DNA of 64,000 bases from Nitrospira sp. MA-1 (GTDB taxonomy: Bacteria; Nitrospirota; Nitrospiria; Nitrospirales; UBA8639). Below, piece after piece: positions 54,446 to 63,019 of this stretch (position 1 is the stretch's first letter; each line of letters begins with the position of its first letter). The position numbers and the translations under genes are program-made. The stretch spans positions 231,001-295,000 of the forward strand of contig JAQJDB010000005.1 of assembly GCA_032139905.1 (NCBI GenBank). Reading direction: 5' to 3'. A model generated the notes under the pieces. That model was given only the letters and a program-made list of their open reading frames with translations, was not told the origin of the DNA and ran no database searches.

Positions 54446-54932
54446 TTTTATTTATAGTTTGGGCTATCCTTCATGCTTCCTAATTCACTGCGCTATCCAG
54501 TTTTTCAGTAACTGTAAAATATTTACGAGACATCGTTTTGAATGTCCCGCCTGATATTGCAGAAATTCAATAATAATTTATCAGCAATTCTTATAGATTA
54601 TGATTTGAGGAAGAAATATCTCCGGCTTATGATTTCTGGCCTACTTTTTATCAACGACAATGGCTAATTCTTCCAATTTTTCCTAAAAATTTATGATTGT
54701 AAGAAAATAAATTCCACGGCTTATTCTGATAATTTTACGGAATTTGAAACAGGTTAAGGCTTTATAACTGGGAAAAAATAAGAATGAATTTTTAGGAAAA
54801 TTTTAAAATTAAAAAGTGTAGTGAATAAATAAAATCTAATTTTTGAGTCCCTTACTTTATAATCAATTGGGTCTTGCATTTTACCAGAAATTCTATCCAA
54901 GGTGGGAAGAAATGAAGCGTCAGTCCATTAAT
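54446..54932. other. very AT-rich intergenic region
   Basis: No gene seen. It is strikingly AT-rich, with A/T runs at 54540-54850, unlike the flanking DNA. It could hold a promoter for the minus-strand pair, or be the edge of acquired DNA. Confidence 0.5.
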
Positions 54933-55236
54933 TGGTCTATCCCCCTTCCGGTGGACACATCTGAAAAGCCCCATGCGAGGTGAGGAGGTGTGACATGGAG
55001 AACCGCAGAAAGCCTAGCCAGGAGCTTCGGTAAACTTGTGGCAGCAAACTCCCATTTCTCCGATTATCGGGAAAGTGAACCCAAACAGTCTCTACGCCAG
55101 ATGACATATTCCGTAAAAGCCAGGAGTGAAAGTAAGAACACGGTGCGAATGCGTCCGAATCCAAAGCATGCGAAGTTGGTCGTGGCATTGAGAATCCCAA
55201 AGCCGGCATAGGCCAGGAAGACTAATAACGCCCAAC
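54933..55236. repeat. duplicated IS3-type end plus membrane-gene tail, degraded copy
   Basis: It matches 61983-62286 along its length with many point differences. It begins tggtctatccccc...ggtggacac, like an IS3-family terminal repeat, followed by ATG 54995 reading MENRRKPSQELR and a stop, the start of a typical OrfA. The rest is the 3' end of a gene homologous to the membrane-protein gene at 62108-62788 (minus strand), here broken by stops. Confidence 0.7.
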
Positions 55237-55313
55237 GTGCAAAACAACGAAATCAACACGGATTGACAAACTCGCTGCACGAGTTTGTCAGGCGGTTATA
55301 GTTGGCGTTAGGG
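55226..55313. repeat. attC-like nested hairpin, upstream of the secreted protein gene
   Basis: Outer arms taacgcccaac (55226-55236) and gttggcgtta (55301-55310) are complementary with one extra base, and an inner perfect hairpin lies at 55265-55289 (10-bp arms, 5-base loop). The segment ends gttaggg. Nested arms with an unpaired base and a GTTRRR-type end are hallmarks of integron attC sites, but the left arm is also part of the duplicated membrane-gene tail, so the resemblance may be chance. Confidence 0.3.
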
Positions 55314-55448
55314 TGTATAGCCTACCCTATTCGTAAAGTTCCTTGCCTGCCAGAGGAGGAAAAGCAAAATATGATTTCAAATTTCAGGATATTCAGAGTG
55401 CGAACCGTTTTACAGGGAGGTACGTTGTTGTTTCCAATTCGTGGAACG

Positions 55449-56102
55449 ATGCTCCTGATGAGCCGCACATGCCTTGTAACGGCATTGCTCGTGTTGATGG
55501 CCGGCTTGGGGCAATCGGTTCACGCCGCAGACAGAGGTCCGACGAAGTTTCAGCGCATTTCGACGCAGTACATCGCCGCATTGGGTGCTCCAAGGGCAAC
55601 CTCCGGGAGCGGGGCGGAGTCGTGGGGTCTCTGGCCGCTGGATCCGGGTCCTCGGGGAGTGAAGTTGAGCAGATTGGAGCAGTTGGAGAAGGCGGGTGGC
55701 GTCGCCCCTGCACGCTGGAAATTCGACCACACCGACTGGTGGCTGGAAGAACACGGCCTCATCATGGAGCAGCCGACATTTCCGCTCTCTCCCGGCAAAT
55801 ACCTGGTCACGGGTGACCGCGAGGTCACGACCGTGCTGACCATTCATCCGCCTGACAATGATGGCAATAGGCGCTGGGAGCTCGATGACCAGGCGACGCT
55901 CTATGATGTGACGCACCTGAGGTGCCGATCCGCGCGCTATACGCCGACGACCGGTAATGATTCGTGTTCTCCGGCAAACGTGCAGCAGACTGCGTTTCCG
56001 GTCACTCCAGGTGGGACGATGCCTCCAGTCGAGGGCTGCAAGAAGCAAGACTATGCGGTTCTCATCGTGATCGCTGTGGCCGTGGAAGACGAAGGCCGAT
56101 GA
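55449..56102 (+). CDS. secreted protein of unknown function (WWLEEHGL family)
   Basis: A 217-residue protein using ATG 55449. That start gives a clean signal peptide, MLLMSRTCLVTALLVLMAGL then GQSVHAAD, cleaved after AHA. A longer frame from 55302 would place 49 residues before it. The mature part has WKFDHTDWWLEEHGLIMEQ, FPLSPGKYLVTGDREVTTVL, then NRRWELDDQATLYDVTHLRC and CKKQDYAVLIVIAVAV near the end, with four conserved-looking cysteines. I have a sense that this is a widespread unnamed family but know no function. An internally deleted copy lies at 49173-49472. Both flanks carry attC-like hairpins. Confidence 0.7.
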   Translation: MLLMSRTCLVTALLVLMAGLGQSVHAADRGPTKFQRISTQYIAALGAPRATSGSGAESWGLWPLDPGPRGVKLSRLEQLEKAGGVAPARWKFDHTDWWLEEHGLIMEQPTFPLSPGKYLVTGDREVTTVLTIHPPDNDGNRRWELDDQATLYDVTHLRCRSARYTPTTGNDSCSPANVQQTAFPVTPGGTMPPVEGCKKQDYAVLIVIAVAVEDEGR

Positions 56103-56647
56103 CGTCGGCAAGATTCGTCGCGTAGAGCGAGATTCCGCCCAACAAGTGCATGCAGTCGGGCAAATCACTCGGTACGCTTGCGGTCTGCCGCTGATGCGTT
56201 GCGTAATGGGGTGTTAACCTCTCCCAATCCAAAGCATCAGGAATGTGTAGGCCGTGAGAGCTATATTTGCCTTGCCGACCTATGCCCTACTTGGAAGGAT
56301 GTGAAACCACAGAAACTGTAGGTTTCGTTCCCTATCCCACCCCTGCTGCTCCCACACCCGCGTGTACCAAAGCCATCACGATTACAAAATCTGGGCACAA
56401 TGGCGAACTTAATTGCCTGTAATTATGCGGGTATAGGTTGATGTGTGTAGGTGTTTATAAACTGGGTGGTTTGGCCACAGCGTGGGCCTGTGAGTGTGGG
56501 GGAGGTGGCCAAATAAACATTTCTTTGAAATATTTTGTATTTATTCGTTTTTTTTGCTTCAATACAAATATTATTGCTTACTAAACTATAGGGAGAACTC
56601 AATTTGAAAATATTCCGGGAATAACTATCAATATTCTGGAGGTGAAC
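56103..56647. other. intergenic with an attC-like hairpin
   Basis: No gene seen in 545 bases. The first 100 bases hold an attC-like structure (listed). The last 200 bases are AT-rich and should carry the promoter of the gene pair that starts at 56648. Confidence 0.5.
56137..56204. repeat. attC-like imperfect hairpin, downstream of the secreted protein gene
   Basis: It starts with gcccaac, which fits the RYYYAAC core. The left arm caac..gcat.cag.cgg pairs with ccgctgatgcgttg on the right if single bases bulge out, as in attC L boxes. The right end reads gttgcgt rather than GTTRRRY, so an intact core site is lacking. If real, it marks the gene before it as an old integron cassette. Confidence 0.3.
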
Positions 56648-57130
56648 ATGGCAAGTAGAGAAGATGAAATAACAGGCAAAGTCCATCTTGTTCTTAAAAA
56701 ATTTTCCATGGATAGCGGAACAAAAATTTCTCCTCACCTTACAAAGATTATTTCAACTATTTTAATTGCAATTGAGGTAGACCCACATCCTTCCTGGGTA
56801 GTTCGCAAAACTGAATTAAATTATTTTGTGGAATCATATATATCGGCCATTCCACTATTTCTTTCTAAAGTAGTGGCTATACAAAGGTCATCAAAAAAGG
56901 AAGTTACTTCATTTGACTTTCTCCATTGGTTTTCGGAGTCATTTAATCAAGAAATGTGTGTTATTCCAAAAAAAATGGCTAAAGGTAACCTACCTCATGT
57001 CATCGGTACTGTTTTACCCAGGAGGGGGAGTGGACTGGAGCTTTTAATACCTGAAATACAGGTTATAAAAGCTAGTAGTAAGAAAACAAAAGGTAACGAA
57101 GGACTCTTAGGTCCTTATCAAAATAGGTGA
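56648..57130 (+). CDS. unrecognised protein, first gene of a two-gene unit
   Basis: A 160-residue protein starting at ATG 56648, five bases after ggagg; a GTG two codons earlier is less likely. It is rich in Lys, Ile and Ser and has no clear domain (KVHLVLKKFSMDSGTKISPH ... LRRGSGLELLIPEIQVIK-like end). No signal peptide or membrane segment. The stop overlaps the start of the membrane protein by 4 bases, so they are coupled. Low GC and lack of recognised homology suggest acquired DNA. Confidence 0.55.
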   Translation: MASREDEITGKVHLVLKKFSMDSGTKISPHLTKIISTILIAIEVDPHPSWVVRKTELNYFVESYISAIPLFLSKVVAIQRSSKKEVTSFDFLHWFSESFNQEMCVIPKKMAKGNLPHVIGTVLPRRGSGLELLIPEIQVIKASSKKTKGNEGLLGPYQNR

Positions 57131-57765
57131 AATTTAAAAATAAAATTATGGATGCCACAGATAAGGCGGAAATTCAAAAAGCTATTAAGGATATGGTGGG
57201 GCAGGCTGTGAGTATGAATCCTGACCCCAATCCATGGTCCATTATGGAAGAGTTTACCAAGACTGTTGTGACACTTTCGAGTGCACTTCTTGCGATAACG
57301 GTGACATTTTCCGGAAAATTAATTGGAGATTTAGATTCGTGGGCTTCAGGGATACTTGTGGGCTCCTGGGCTTGTGGGGCTGCCTCAATTATATGCGGAG
57401 TTGCAGCACATGGTTTAATTGTTCGTTTTTTGAAAACAAAAAAGGGGGCTTGGGCTACGCGCATGGCAAATACAGCATTTATTTTTCTGGTCATATCAAC
57501 GACGGGTATTGCTGGGTACGGGTTTTTAATGGCCAAAAATAGTCAAGTAAGTAGCGCTGTAGAGATTGCTCAGATTGTTTTAAAAGATATGCCAAATATT
57601 TCAGGTTTAGAAAATACAAAATGGGATCTGATTTCTCTAGAGTTTAATAATTTAAAGAATATTTATAGTTTAATAATAACCGAAAAGGAAAATGGCCAAA
57701 AATATAATGTTTCAATTACCTCAAAAGGTAAAATTTTACGGACCAATAAAATTAACGCGGCGTAA
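57127..57765 (+). CDS. unrecognised membrane protein, second gene of a two-gene unit
   Basis: A 212-residue protein starting at GTG 57127. Three membrane segments are visible: about 48-67 (VVTLSSALLAITVTFSGKL), 75-98 (ASGILVGSWACGAASIICGV) and 115-135 (AFIFLVISTTGIAGYGFLM). The C-terminal 75 residues are soluble and beta-rich (LENTKWDLISLEFNNLKN, KYNVSITSKGKIL). Family unknown. Small membrane proteins coupled to a soluble partner occur in several phage-defence and signalling modules, but nothing here proves that. Confidence 0.6.
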   Translation: MKFKNKIMDATDKAEIQKAIKDMVGQAVSMNPDPNPWSIMEEFTKTVVTLSSALLAITVTFSGKLIGDLDSWASGILVGSWACGAASIICGVAAHGLIVRFLKTKKGAWATRMANTAFIFLVISTTGIAGYGFLMAKNSQVSSAVEIAQIVLKDMPNISGLENTKWDLISLEFNNLKNIYSLIITEKENGQKYNVSITSKGKILRTNKINAA

Positions 57766-58032
57766 GGGAAAGACCCCCTAGAAAAAAGTAGTTGGTTGCG
57801 TACTCACCCATAATTGGCATACCTGGCTAATCACCGTCGTGAACTGATCTTCCTCCTGAGCTAGTTCCGAACGTTGATACTCCTGTTCCCATTGTTGCTG
57901 CTTTTCCTCCTCTCCTTTCTCCATTCTAGGAGATTACGCACCAAACGCACTTTCCTTTTAGCCATAACAATTGGGCAGGTGGTCAAGTCAAGGAGAGTTC
58001 TTAGTGATAAAAATTAAGCCGAGGTTTTAATT

Positions 58033-59541
58033 CTAGGAGTTTTTTATAAACCGTTTTATATCGAAAAGACTTTGTGGGGTTAGTAAAATGCCGATGGTGG
58101 AAAAATTTGGTTGACTGGCTTGCCTAATACATTCTTCAGGCACAATTTCCATGATTATTCTCTGAGCCGGGTTGAATCGACGTTTGGGCCATCCTAATTG
58201 TTTCAGAAGGATTGGAGCAGAACCCTCTTCTGTTTCAATCATTAATTTTGCTAATTCTAAGGCATCTTCCTTTGGATTCCACCGCATAATTTGATGATCA
58301 ACTTGTTCATAGGCTGCCTCTTTAAGTCGGACCTCCCATCCAGTTAATTGGGGTTGTATCTGAAGTAACCCGAGGTGGTCTAAATCATAGCAAGCATCTT
58401 GGATTGCTTCTTCGGAGTGCTCTGGGAAAATGGTCTTAAGTTCCGTGATTTTATAACGCTTTGAGGCGAGTCCGTCTGGACATTCTCTAATAAGTGTGGT
58501 CAAGATTTCGGCCGGCAGTTCTTTAAGAGGTTGCCTAAATGCTCGTAAAGTTTGATTGATTTGATCTGTTGTTTCATCGGAGGCCATTTCCCAGGAATTT
58601 TTTATTTGTTTTGCAATTTTTTCTGCCTGGTTCGCCTTCTTCAAAACTAAAGAGTAAGTTGAACCGTGTTTAGGCCAGAGGGCAATACCAATTGATACAG
58701 TTAGGTGGTTAACGTCTTCATTTACTTGAAAGCCCGTGCCTTCAAATTCTGAACGAATTTTTTCAGCAAAGGAAGTTGCTTCTTGCTTATTCAGGTTGGG
58801 AAGAATGATTAAAAATTCCTCACCTCCCTGTCTGTAGGCCTCTCCCCTTGCATACGCTAATCCCCGAAGGAGATTCATAGCCTGAGGCAATATGGTTTCA
58901 TCAACCACAGATTCGGTGTATTGCTTGTTTAGAAGTTTGAAATTATCAATATCCACAAAAAGGATAGCCAGGGAACGACGTAAACCCTTTAGCTCTGTTG
59001 TCCATTGGTCAAAATCCGTTTGGGCTTGCCGGGCACTGAACAAAATCCCAAACTTTTGTTCTAGTTCCTTGGATGCCGGCCTAGTAGCATTTGGGCTATT
59101 CCTGATTTCGTCAACCCAGAGGTCTATTTGAGCATTGGCCCTCCATAAGGCAGCCTTTCGTTCCTGGAAAAGATCATTGTCATAGCGACCTTGGTCCTCA
59201 ACATTACCTCGGCCATACCTGTCTACTTGTTGCTTGCACCAAATATCTGAAACAAAGGGTTCAAGTAAGGCCTTGAGTTCTGTAGTTAAATTGTCAGAAT
59301 AAGATAAGTGAAAAGCCCGAAAAACCTTTTCTAGATTTTCCACACCTTTATTAATTTGCTGACCAAGACGCCATTTTGTAGTGTCATGGTGTAATCCTAC
59401 GAGGTTTTCAGGAGATACTAGCCCTCTTTTTGCATAATCTGCACTTCGGTTGGAAAAAACCTTTTTAGCTTCGGACTCAATATCCTCAATGGATATTTTC
59501 ATCAGTTGCTCAAAGCGGCTTTTAAAATCAGGAGATAACAA
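58033..59541 (-). CDS. diguanylate cyclase (GGDEF) with C-terminal winged-helix-like region
   Basis: A 502-residue cytoplasmic protein. The central GGDEF domain (about 188-305) has LAILFVDIDNFKLLN with the metal Asp197, the active site RQGGEEF (GGEEF at 239-243) and SIGIALWPKHGSTY, so it should make cyclic di-GMP from GTP. No RxxD inhibitory site is evident just before GGEEF. The N-terminal 180 residues are helical with no known sensor. After the GGDEF domain, a segment with YKITELKTIFPEHSEEAIQD and ACYDLDHLGLLQIQ looks like a winged helix. The combination of a cyclase with a winged-helix tail is uncommon. It stands alone between AT-rich spacers. Confidence 0.85.
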   Translation of the reverse strand: MLSPDFKSRFEQLMKISIEDIESEAKKVFSNRSADYAKRGLVSPENLVGLHHDTTKWRLGQQINKGVENLEKVFRAFHLSYSDNLTTELKALLEPFVSDIWCKQQVDRYGRGNVEDQGRYDNDLFQERKAALWRANAQIDLWVDEIRNSPNATRPASKELEQKFGILFSARQAQTDFDQWTTELKGLRRSLAILFVDIDNFKLLNKQYTESVVDETILPQAMNLLRGLAYARGEAYRQGGEEFLIILPNLNKQEATSFAEKIRSEFEGTGFQVNEDVNHLTVSIGIALWPKHGSTYSLVLKKANQAEKIAKQIKNSWEMASDETTDQINQTLRAFRQPLKELPAEILTTLIRECPDGLASKRYKITELKTIFPEHSEEAIQDACYDLDHLGLLQIQPQLTGWEVRLKEAAYEQVDHQIMRWNPKEDALELAKLMIETEEGSAPILLKQLGWPKRRFNPAQRIIMEIVPEECIRQASQPNFSTIGILLTPQSLFDIKRFIKNS

Positions 59542-60114
59542 AATTTTTACCTTGTGCCTGTTTAGTTGTTTTCCTAATACTGGGTAACAAAGCGATCGCT
59601 GCTCCTCTTAATGCGGTCCAATGTATGGTTATAAATATTGATTTGTTTTAGGGACCGGTTCCTTAGCATACATCGGTTGGACATTATAAAAGCCTTCCCC
59701 TTTTAAAGCCATTGTATTGGGGGTATGTCGAAGCGAATTCTTGTTAACCATTGGTCTTTTCACCGACCGGTCCTTTGGTGGTGAGGTTACGCCCCATCAA
59801 TTGGGAATTCAAAATGTTAATCTTGGGGATTTTAAAAGTATCCTTGTAGTATCTATCGGCTTTGAAACATTTTCTAAATTGTTAACGTTTTAATCCAAAA
59901 AGACACCAGTTGAATCATTGCTAAAATTTTGCTACCCCAGAAGAGAAATTTCCAATCTTCCTACAATGAGTAAGCACATATAAGGGCATATACTGCCCTC
60001 ATTTACCTAAACCAATAGGATATTCAGTACGTGCTGCAAAGGGGTAATTACCATAATTTTTTGAGTGCCTGCGCTTCGGAAATACGCTGAAAACTACCTT
60101 TGCAAAAACAACCA
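59542..60114. other. intergenic, no gene seen
   Basis: A 573-base AT-rich stretch between two minus-strand genes. Apart from a small hairpin near 59984-60000 (agggca/tgccct) I see nothing, and no frame worth calling. Confidence 0.5.
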
Positions 60115-61299
60115 TTAATTTGAAAGTATGTTATATAAAGCGTTCCTCCTTTTCCCTATATCTTGGTCCGCCTGGGTGTATACCCCCAAGAGCTTCCCTT
60201 TCTGACTAACAAGATAGTCGTGATTGAAAGATAAAATTTCTAACCTATCGTCATAGATAATATGCAACTGATTCTCATAGTGTTTTGATCTTGGAAAGAT
60301 TCTCCAGTTAACAGGCTCACCAGACAAAGTACGTGTTTTTCCTTCACTTGGAAATACAACTAGAGCATTTTCAAGCTCCACAATTACACCAAAGCTAGCA
60401 ACACTTGCAGAAATAATTTCGCCCTTCCAAGATTCAAAGGGTACAGAGCCTAGAAGTTTTAAATTTTCATCCGCTTTCCAAGGGTTATATTTGACAACCT
60501 TAATTTTGTTTCCATTTGCTTGGCAAAGCTTATCTTTTACCCCCCAAGAGTAGCCGCTGGCTCCAAAAATATCTTTCGCTGAAATTAGCTCCTGGAATTT
60601 GCGTTCTCTGCCATACTGATTTTCTTCTTCTTTATATGAAGCTAGAAAGCCAGTTTTAATTGACGACCCATAAATGCTGTAGTAAGTCCAATTGCAGTCT
60701 GTACAGTAATTAGAAGCAACCTGCGCTGGTTTATGGATGAGTCCATCTTCTAATTTCATTTCGTACAACCCTTCCTTACCGGCAGCAAGAGCAATAGATA
60801 AATAATTAGCTGCTATACCAAGAACCGAGCCATCCCATACTTTCTCAGGTCTGGCACTAACTCCATATTTTGTAGTTTTATTACAGCTTCCCCGCATTAA
60901 GCCGCTTTTTGAGCCTACATAGAGTTCCTTTTTATAAATTTCAACATCGCTATGCGGAAAGAGGTATTTGTTATCCAACTGTCCGATAACGTCTTTGCTG
61001 AGTTTCTTGGGAGTTATCTCTAATTGCAATTGAGAAAGGTCTTTGAATTTTCTTTGCACAATTTCTTTGATTTCTTTGTCGCCACATAACAATTTAAGAT
61101 CCGCTCCATATAAATAGTCGCTACGGAGGAAGGCACAGGTGAGCGGTAGTCTATGCTCATCAAAAATTGAGAATTTGCTTATTACGGAATCCCAATTAAC
61201 TGTTGTGATCTCTCCATCCATTCCAAATAAATGTAGCCTCCCCGAGTACAGGAAAGAATCCCAAAATCTTCCATGAATTATTAATTTCAGAGGCTGCAT
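60115..61299 (-). CDS. unrecognised protein, possibly beta-propeller-like
   Basis: I chose ATG 61299 (MQPLKLIIHGRFWDSFLYSG), giving 394 residues, because aaaggac precedes it and the longer frame would overlap the upstream gene by 73 bases. It is soluble, with repeated short beta-rich units (YKKELYVGSKSGLMRGSC, LYEMKLEDGLIHKP, NQLHIIYDDRLEILSF) that suggest a repeat fold such as a propeller. No catalytic motif or signal peptide seen. It follows the 134-residue gene on the same strand with a 13-base overlap. Function unknown. Confidence 0.6.
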   Translation of the reverse strand: MQPLKLIIHGRFWDSFLYSGRLHLFGMDGEITTVNWDSVISKFSIFDEHRLPLTCAFLRSDYLYGADLKLLCGDKEIKEIVQRKFKDLSQLQLEITPKKLSKDVIGQLDNKYLFPHSDVEIYKKELYVGSKSGLMRGSCNKTTKYGVSARPEKVWDGSVLGIAANYLSIALAAGKEGLYEMKLEDGLIHKPAQVASNYCTDCNWTYYSIYGSSIKTGFLASYKEEENQYGRERKFQELISAKDIFGASGYSWGVKDKLCQANGNKIKVVKYNPWKADENLKLLGSVPFESWKGEIISASVASFGVIVELENALVVFPSEGKTRTLSGEPVNWRIFPRSKHYENQLHIIYDDRLEILSFNHDYLVSQKGKLLGVYTQADQDIGKRRNALYNILSN

Positions 61300-61691
61300 G
61301 GTTGTCCTTTTATAATTTTGCGAATTTTTGCTGCCTTTAAAAGATTTAGCATTAACCACTTTTTTAAAATTTCGGTTTCTGGAATATCCTGAGCATTATT
61401 TTGGTGGTCGGCGGGGTAGCCATGCCATAAAGCTTGCTGCCTTGTGCTTCTAGAATTTACAAACTTTGCAATGAATGTTTCTTTATGGCTGCGTGCTAAC
61501 CGTCCCAGAAAGACTGGTGCTCCATTTGGACAGTGCAATCCCCATCCCTCATGCTGATAAAGCCAGCCATTACTTTCAGCTTTTGAAAAGCAATCAATCT
61601 CTTGAGTTTGAGGAATAATCCATTGGGATTTTCTATTGTTTCCATTTCGATGACTTGGATTGGGTGCATACATATCTACTTGCCTCATCAC
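61287..61691 (-). CDS. unrecognised small protein paired with the propeller-like gene
   Basis: A 134-residue protein, first gene of the pair. It has several Trp residues and a motif GWGLHCPNGAPVFLGRLARS, then KETFIAKFVNSRSTRQQALW and HGYPADH, which read like a structured domain. No family recognised. A near-fixed pairing with the next gene is suggested by the overlap. It could be a toxin/immunity or defence pair, but nothing in the sequence settles it. Confidence 0.5.
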   Translation of the reverse strand: MMRQVDMYAPNPSHRNGNNRKSQWIIPQTQEIDCFSKAESNGWLYQHEGWGLHCPNGAPVFLGRLARSHKETFIAKFVNSRSTRQQALWHGYPADHQNNAQDIPETEILKKWLMLNLLKAAKIRKIIKGQPCSL

Positions 61692-61982
61692 AACTTCTGG
61701 AAGAACTTTTATTAATAAAAATATATTGTTAAACGACTTAAGTGACCCTTTTTTGTTCTGCCATTAAAGGGGACCTCAAAAACGTTAGTAATTGAATCCA
61801 CATAGGCTGCCCAAATTGAAAAATAAAAGCAATACGGGATGATTTAGCTAACTCCAGGATTGGAGGAATGATACATGCGACACGTTTAGGATCAGCAATT
61901 TATGAGGGCTTACCTATTTACTGTCTCAAAATGAATAAATACCGTTTTATAACAAAAAGTTAGGCGAAAATTATCTAGGTAC

Positions 61983-62107
61983 TGGTCTATCCCCCATTTG
62001 GTGGACACATCTGAAAAACGCCATATGAGGCGAGGAAGCGTGCCATGGAGAAACGCCGAAAGTTTAGCCAGGAGCTTGGTCGGACTTTTGTGATCCAACT
62101 CCCATTT
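61983..62107 (+). mobile_element. IS3-family end fragment
   Basis: It begins tggtctatcccccatttggtggacac-like sequence, which resembles an IS3-family terminal inverted repeat. ATG 62045 follows, reading MEKRRKFSQELGRTF, the characteristic start of an OrfA transposase. After about 20 codons the homology is lost and the sequence joins the 3' end of the membrane-protein gene. A relic; no transposase is present. Confidence 0.6.
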
Positions 62108-62788
62108 CTAGGATCGTTGGGAATGTGTATCCAAATAGTCTCTCCGCCAGATGACGTATGCCGTAAAAGCCACGAGTGAGATAAAGAACGCGATGCGAAT
62201 GCGTCCGAATCCAAAGCATGTAAAGTTGGTGGTGGCATTGAGAATGCCAAAGCCGGCATAGGCCAGGAAGACAAATAAGGCCCAACGACGCAGCTTGAGA
62301 AAGCCATACCCTATGGCGACATGAAGTGCGGGGGATTGCGCTTTGAATAACAGACCTAAGATTCCTGTCGGTTTGGTGCAAAAGACGGACAGGTGGTATT
62401 CAGGGTTCACCAAAATAATATACAGGTCCATGAGGGCTGTCCACAGAAACAACCCGCCAAGAAACCGCAGGTCGTGAGCGCGTTTCCAGGCAAGGCGTAA
62501 CGTGTCCAATTGGCCTGGTGGGGTTGGAAGATACGCTTGATAAGCTTGAAGACACCACCACGGCAAAATAACCAACATGCCAAAGAACAAGCCCGCTCCC
62601 AGTCCTCCGACGGCTCCGAGAGCCCAGGTGACGACACCGAGCAGGCCTCCCACCATCAGCACCCAGATCATATGAATGGGATACCCCCGGACCAGTTGTC
62701 CAAGTCCTGGAAGGAAAGTCGAGAGAATCCCCCCAAGCGGAGACGTGTGCGAATGATCGGATGTAGAACAATTCACTTCAGATTCCAT
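62108..62788 (-). CDS. polytopic membrane protein of unknown function
   Basis: A 226-residue protein from ATG 62788 (MESEVNCSTSDHSHTSPLGG). Longer frames start inside the repeat at 62846-62955 (MARTPLAAFFN comes from it), so I reject them; however, no good RBS is seen at 62788. It has LGGILSTFLPGLGQLVRGYP, a motif like those of small two-TM (TM2-type) proteins, then about five hydrophobic segments (HMIWVLMVGGLLGVVTWAL, GLFFGMLVILPWWCLQAYQ, LFVFLAYAGFGILNATTNF, IRIAFFISLVAFTAYVIW). Inner membrane. Its tail is duplicated at 54.9-55.2 kb. Confidence 0.7.
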   Translation of the reverse strand: MESEVNCSTSDHSHTSPLGGILSTFLPGLGQLVRGYPIHMIWVLMVGGLLGVVTWALGAVGGLGAGLFFGMLVILPWWCLQAYQAYLPTPPGQLDTLRLAWKRAHDLRFLGGLFLWTALMDLYIILVNPEYHLSVFCTKPTGILGLLFKAQSPALHVAIGYGFLKLRRWALFVFLAYAGFGILNATTNFTCFGFGRIRIAFFISLVAFTAYVIWRRDYLDTHSQRS

Positions 62789-62845
62789 GGGAAGGAAAAT
62801 GATAGAGATGTAAGTGCCTGAGGGCAAGCCGGGCAGAGGGGGTCT

Positions 62846-62955
62846 GTTGAAAAAAGCCGCCAGCGGCGTTCTCGCCATTTTTCCGTGCTCACGTACTAAG
62901 CGTACGCTCCGCGCGTAAAAACGGCTGCGGCCTTGCTGGACGGACTTTTTTGAAC
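62846..62955. repeat. dispersed palindromic repeat (Nitrospira-type REP-like element)
   Basis: The ends gttgaaaaaagccgccagc and gctggacggacttttttgaac are near reverse complements, so the 110 bases can fold into one long hairpin, with cgtactaagcgtacg inside. I recall close relatives scattered between genes in Nitrospira genomes, often with the same gccgccagcggcgttc and gcggccttgctggacgg blocks. It may also act as a transcription stop between flanking genes. Confidence 0.65.
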
Positions 62956-63019
62956 CGACCCGGAGCCTTTGATGAGTAATCTATTCCTGGGCAAATTTGT
63001 CCTTGAAAATCTTTATTAT

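Noticed and set aside
55302-55448. A 49-residue N-terminal extension of the secreted protein
   Set aside because: The signal peptide begins at ATG 55449; the extension is poor in coding character and overlaps the attC-like hairpin.
57778-57924. A 48-residue Glu/Gln-rich minus-strand frame (MEKGEEEKQQQWEQEYQ...)
   Set aside because: No RBS, no recognisable domain and low complexity; possibly the tail of a lost gene.
62789-62878. A 30-residue N-terminal extension of the membrane protein
   Set aside because: Its first codons come from the dispersed hairpin element.
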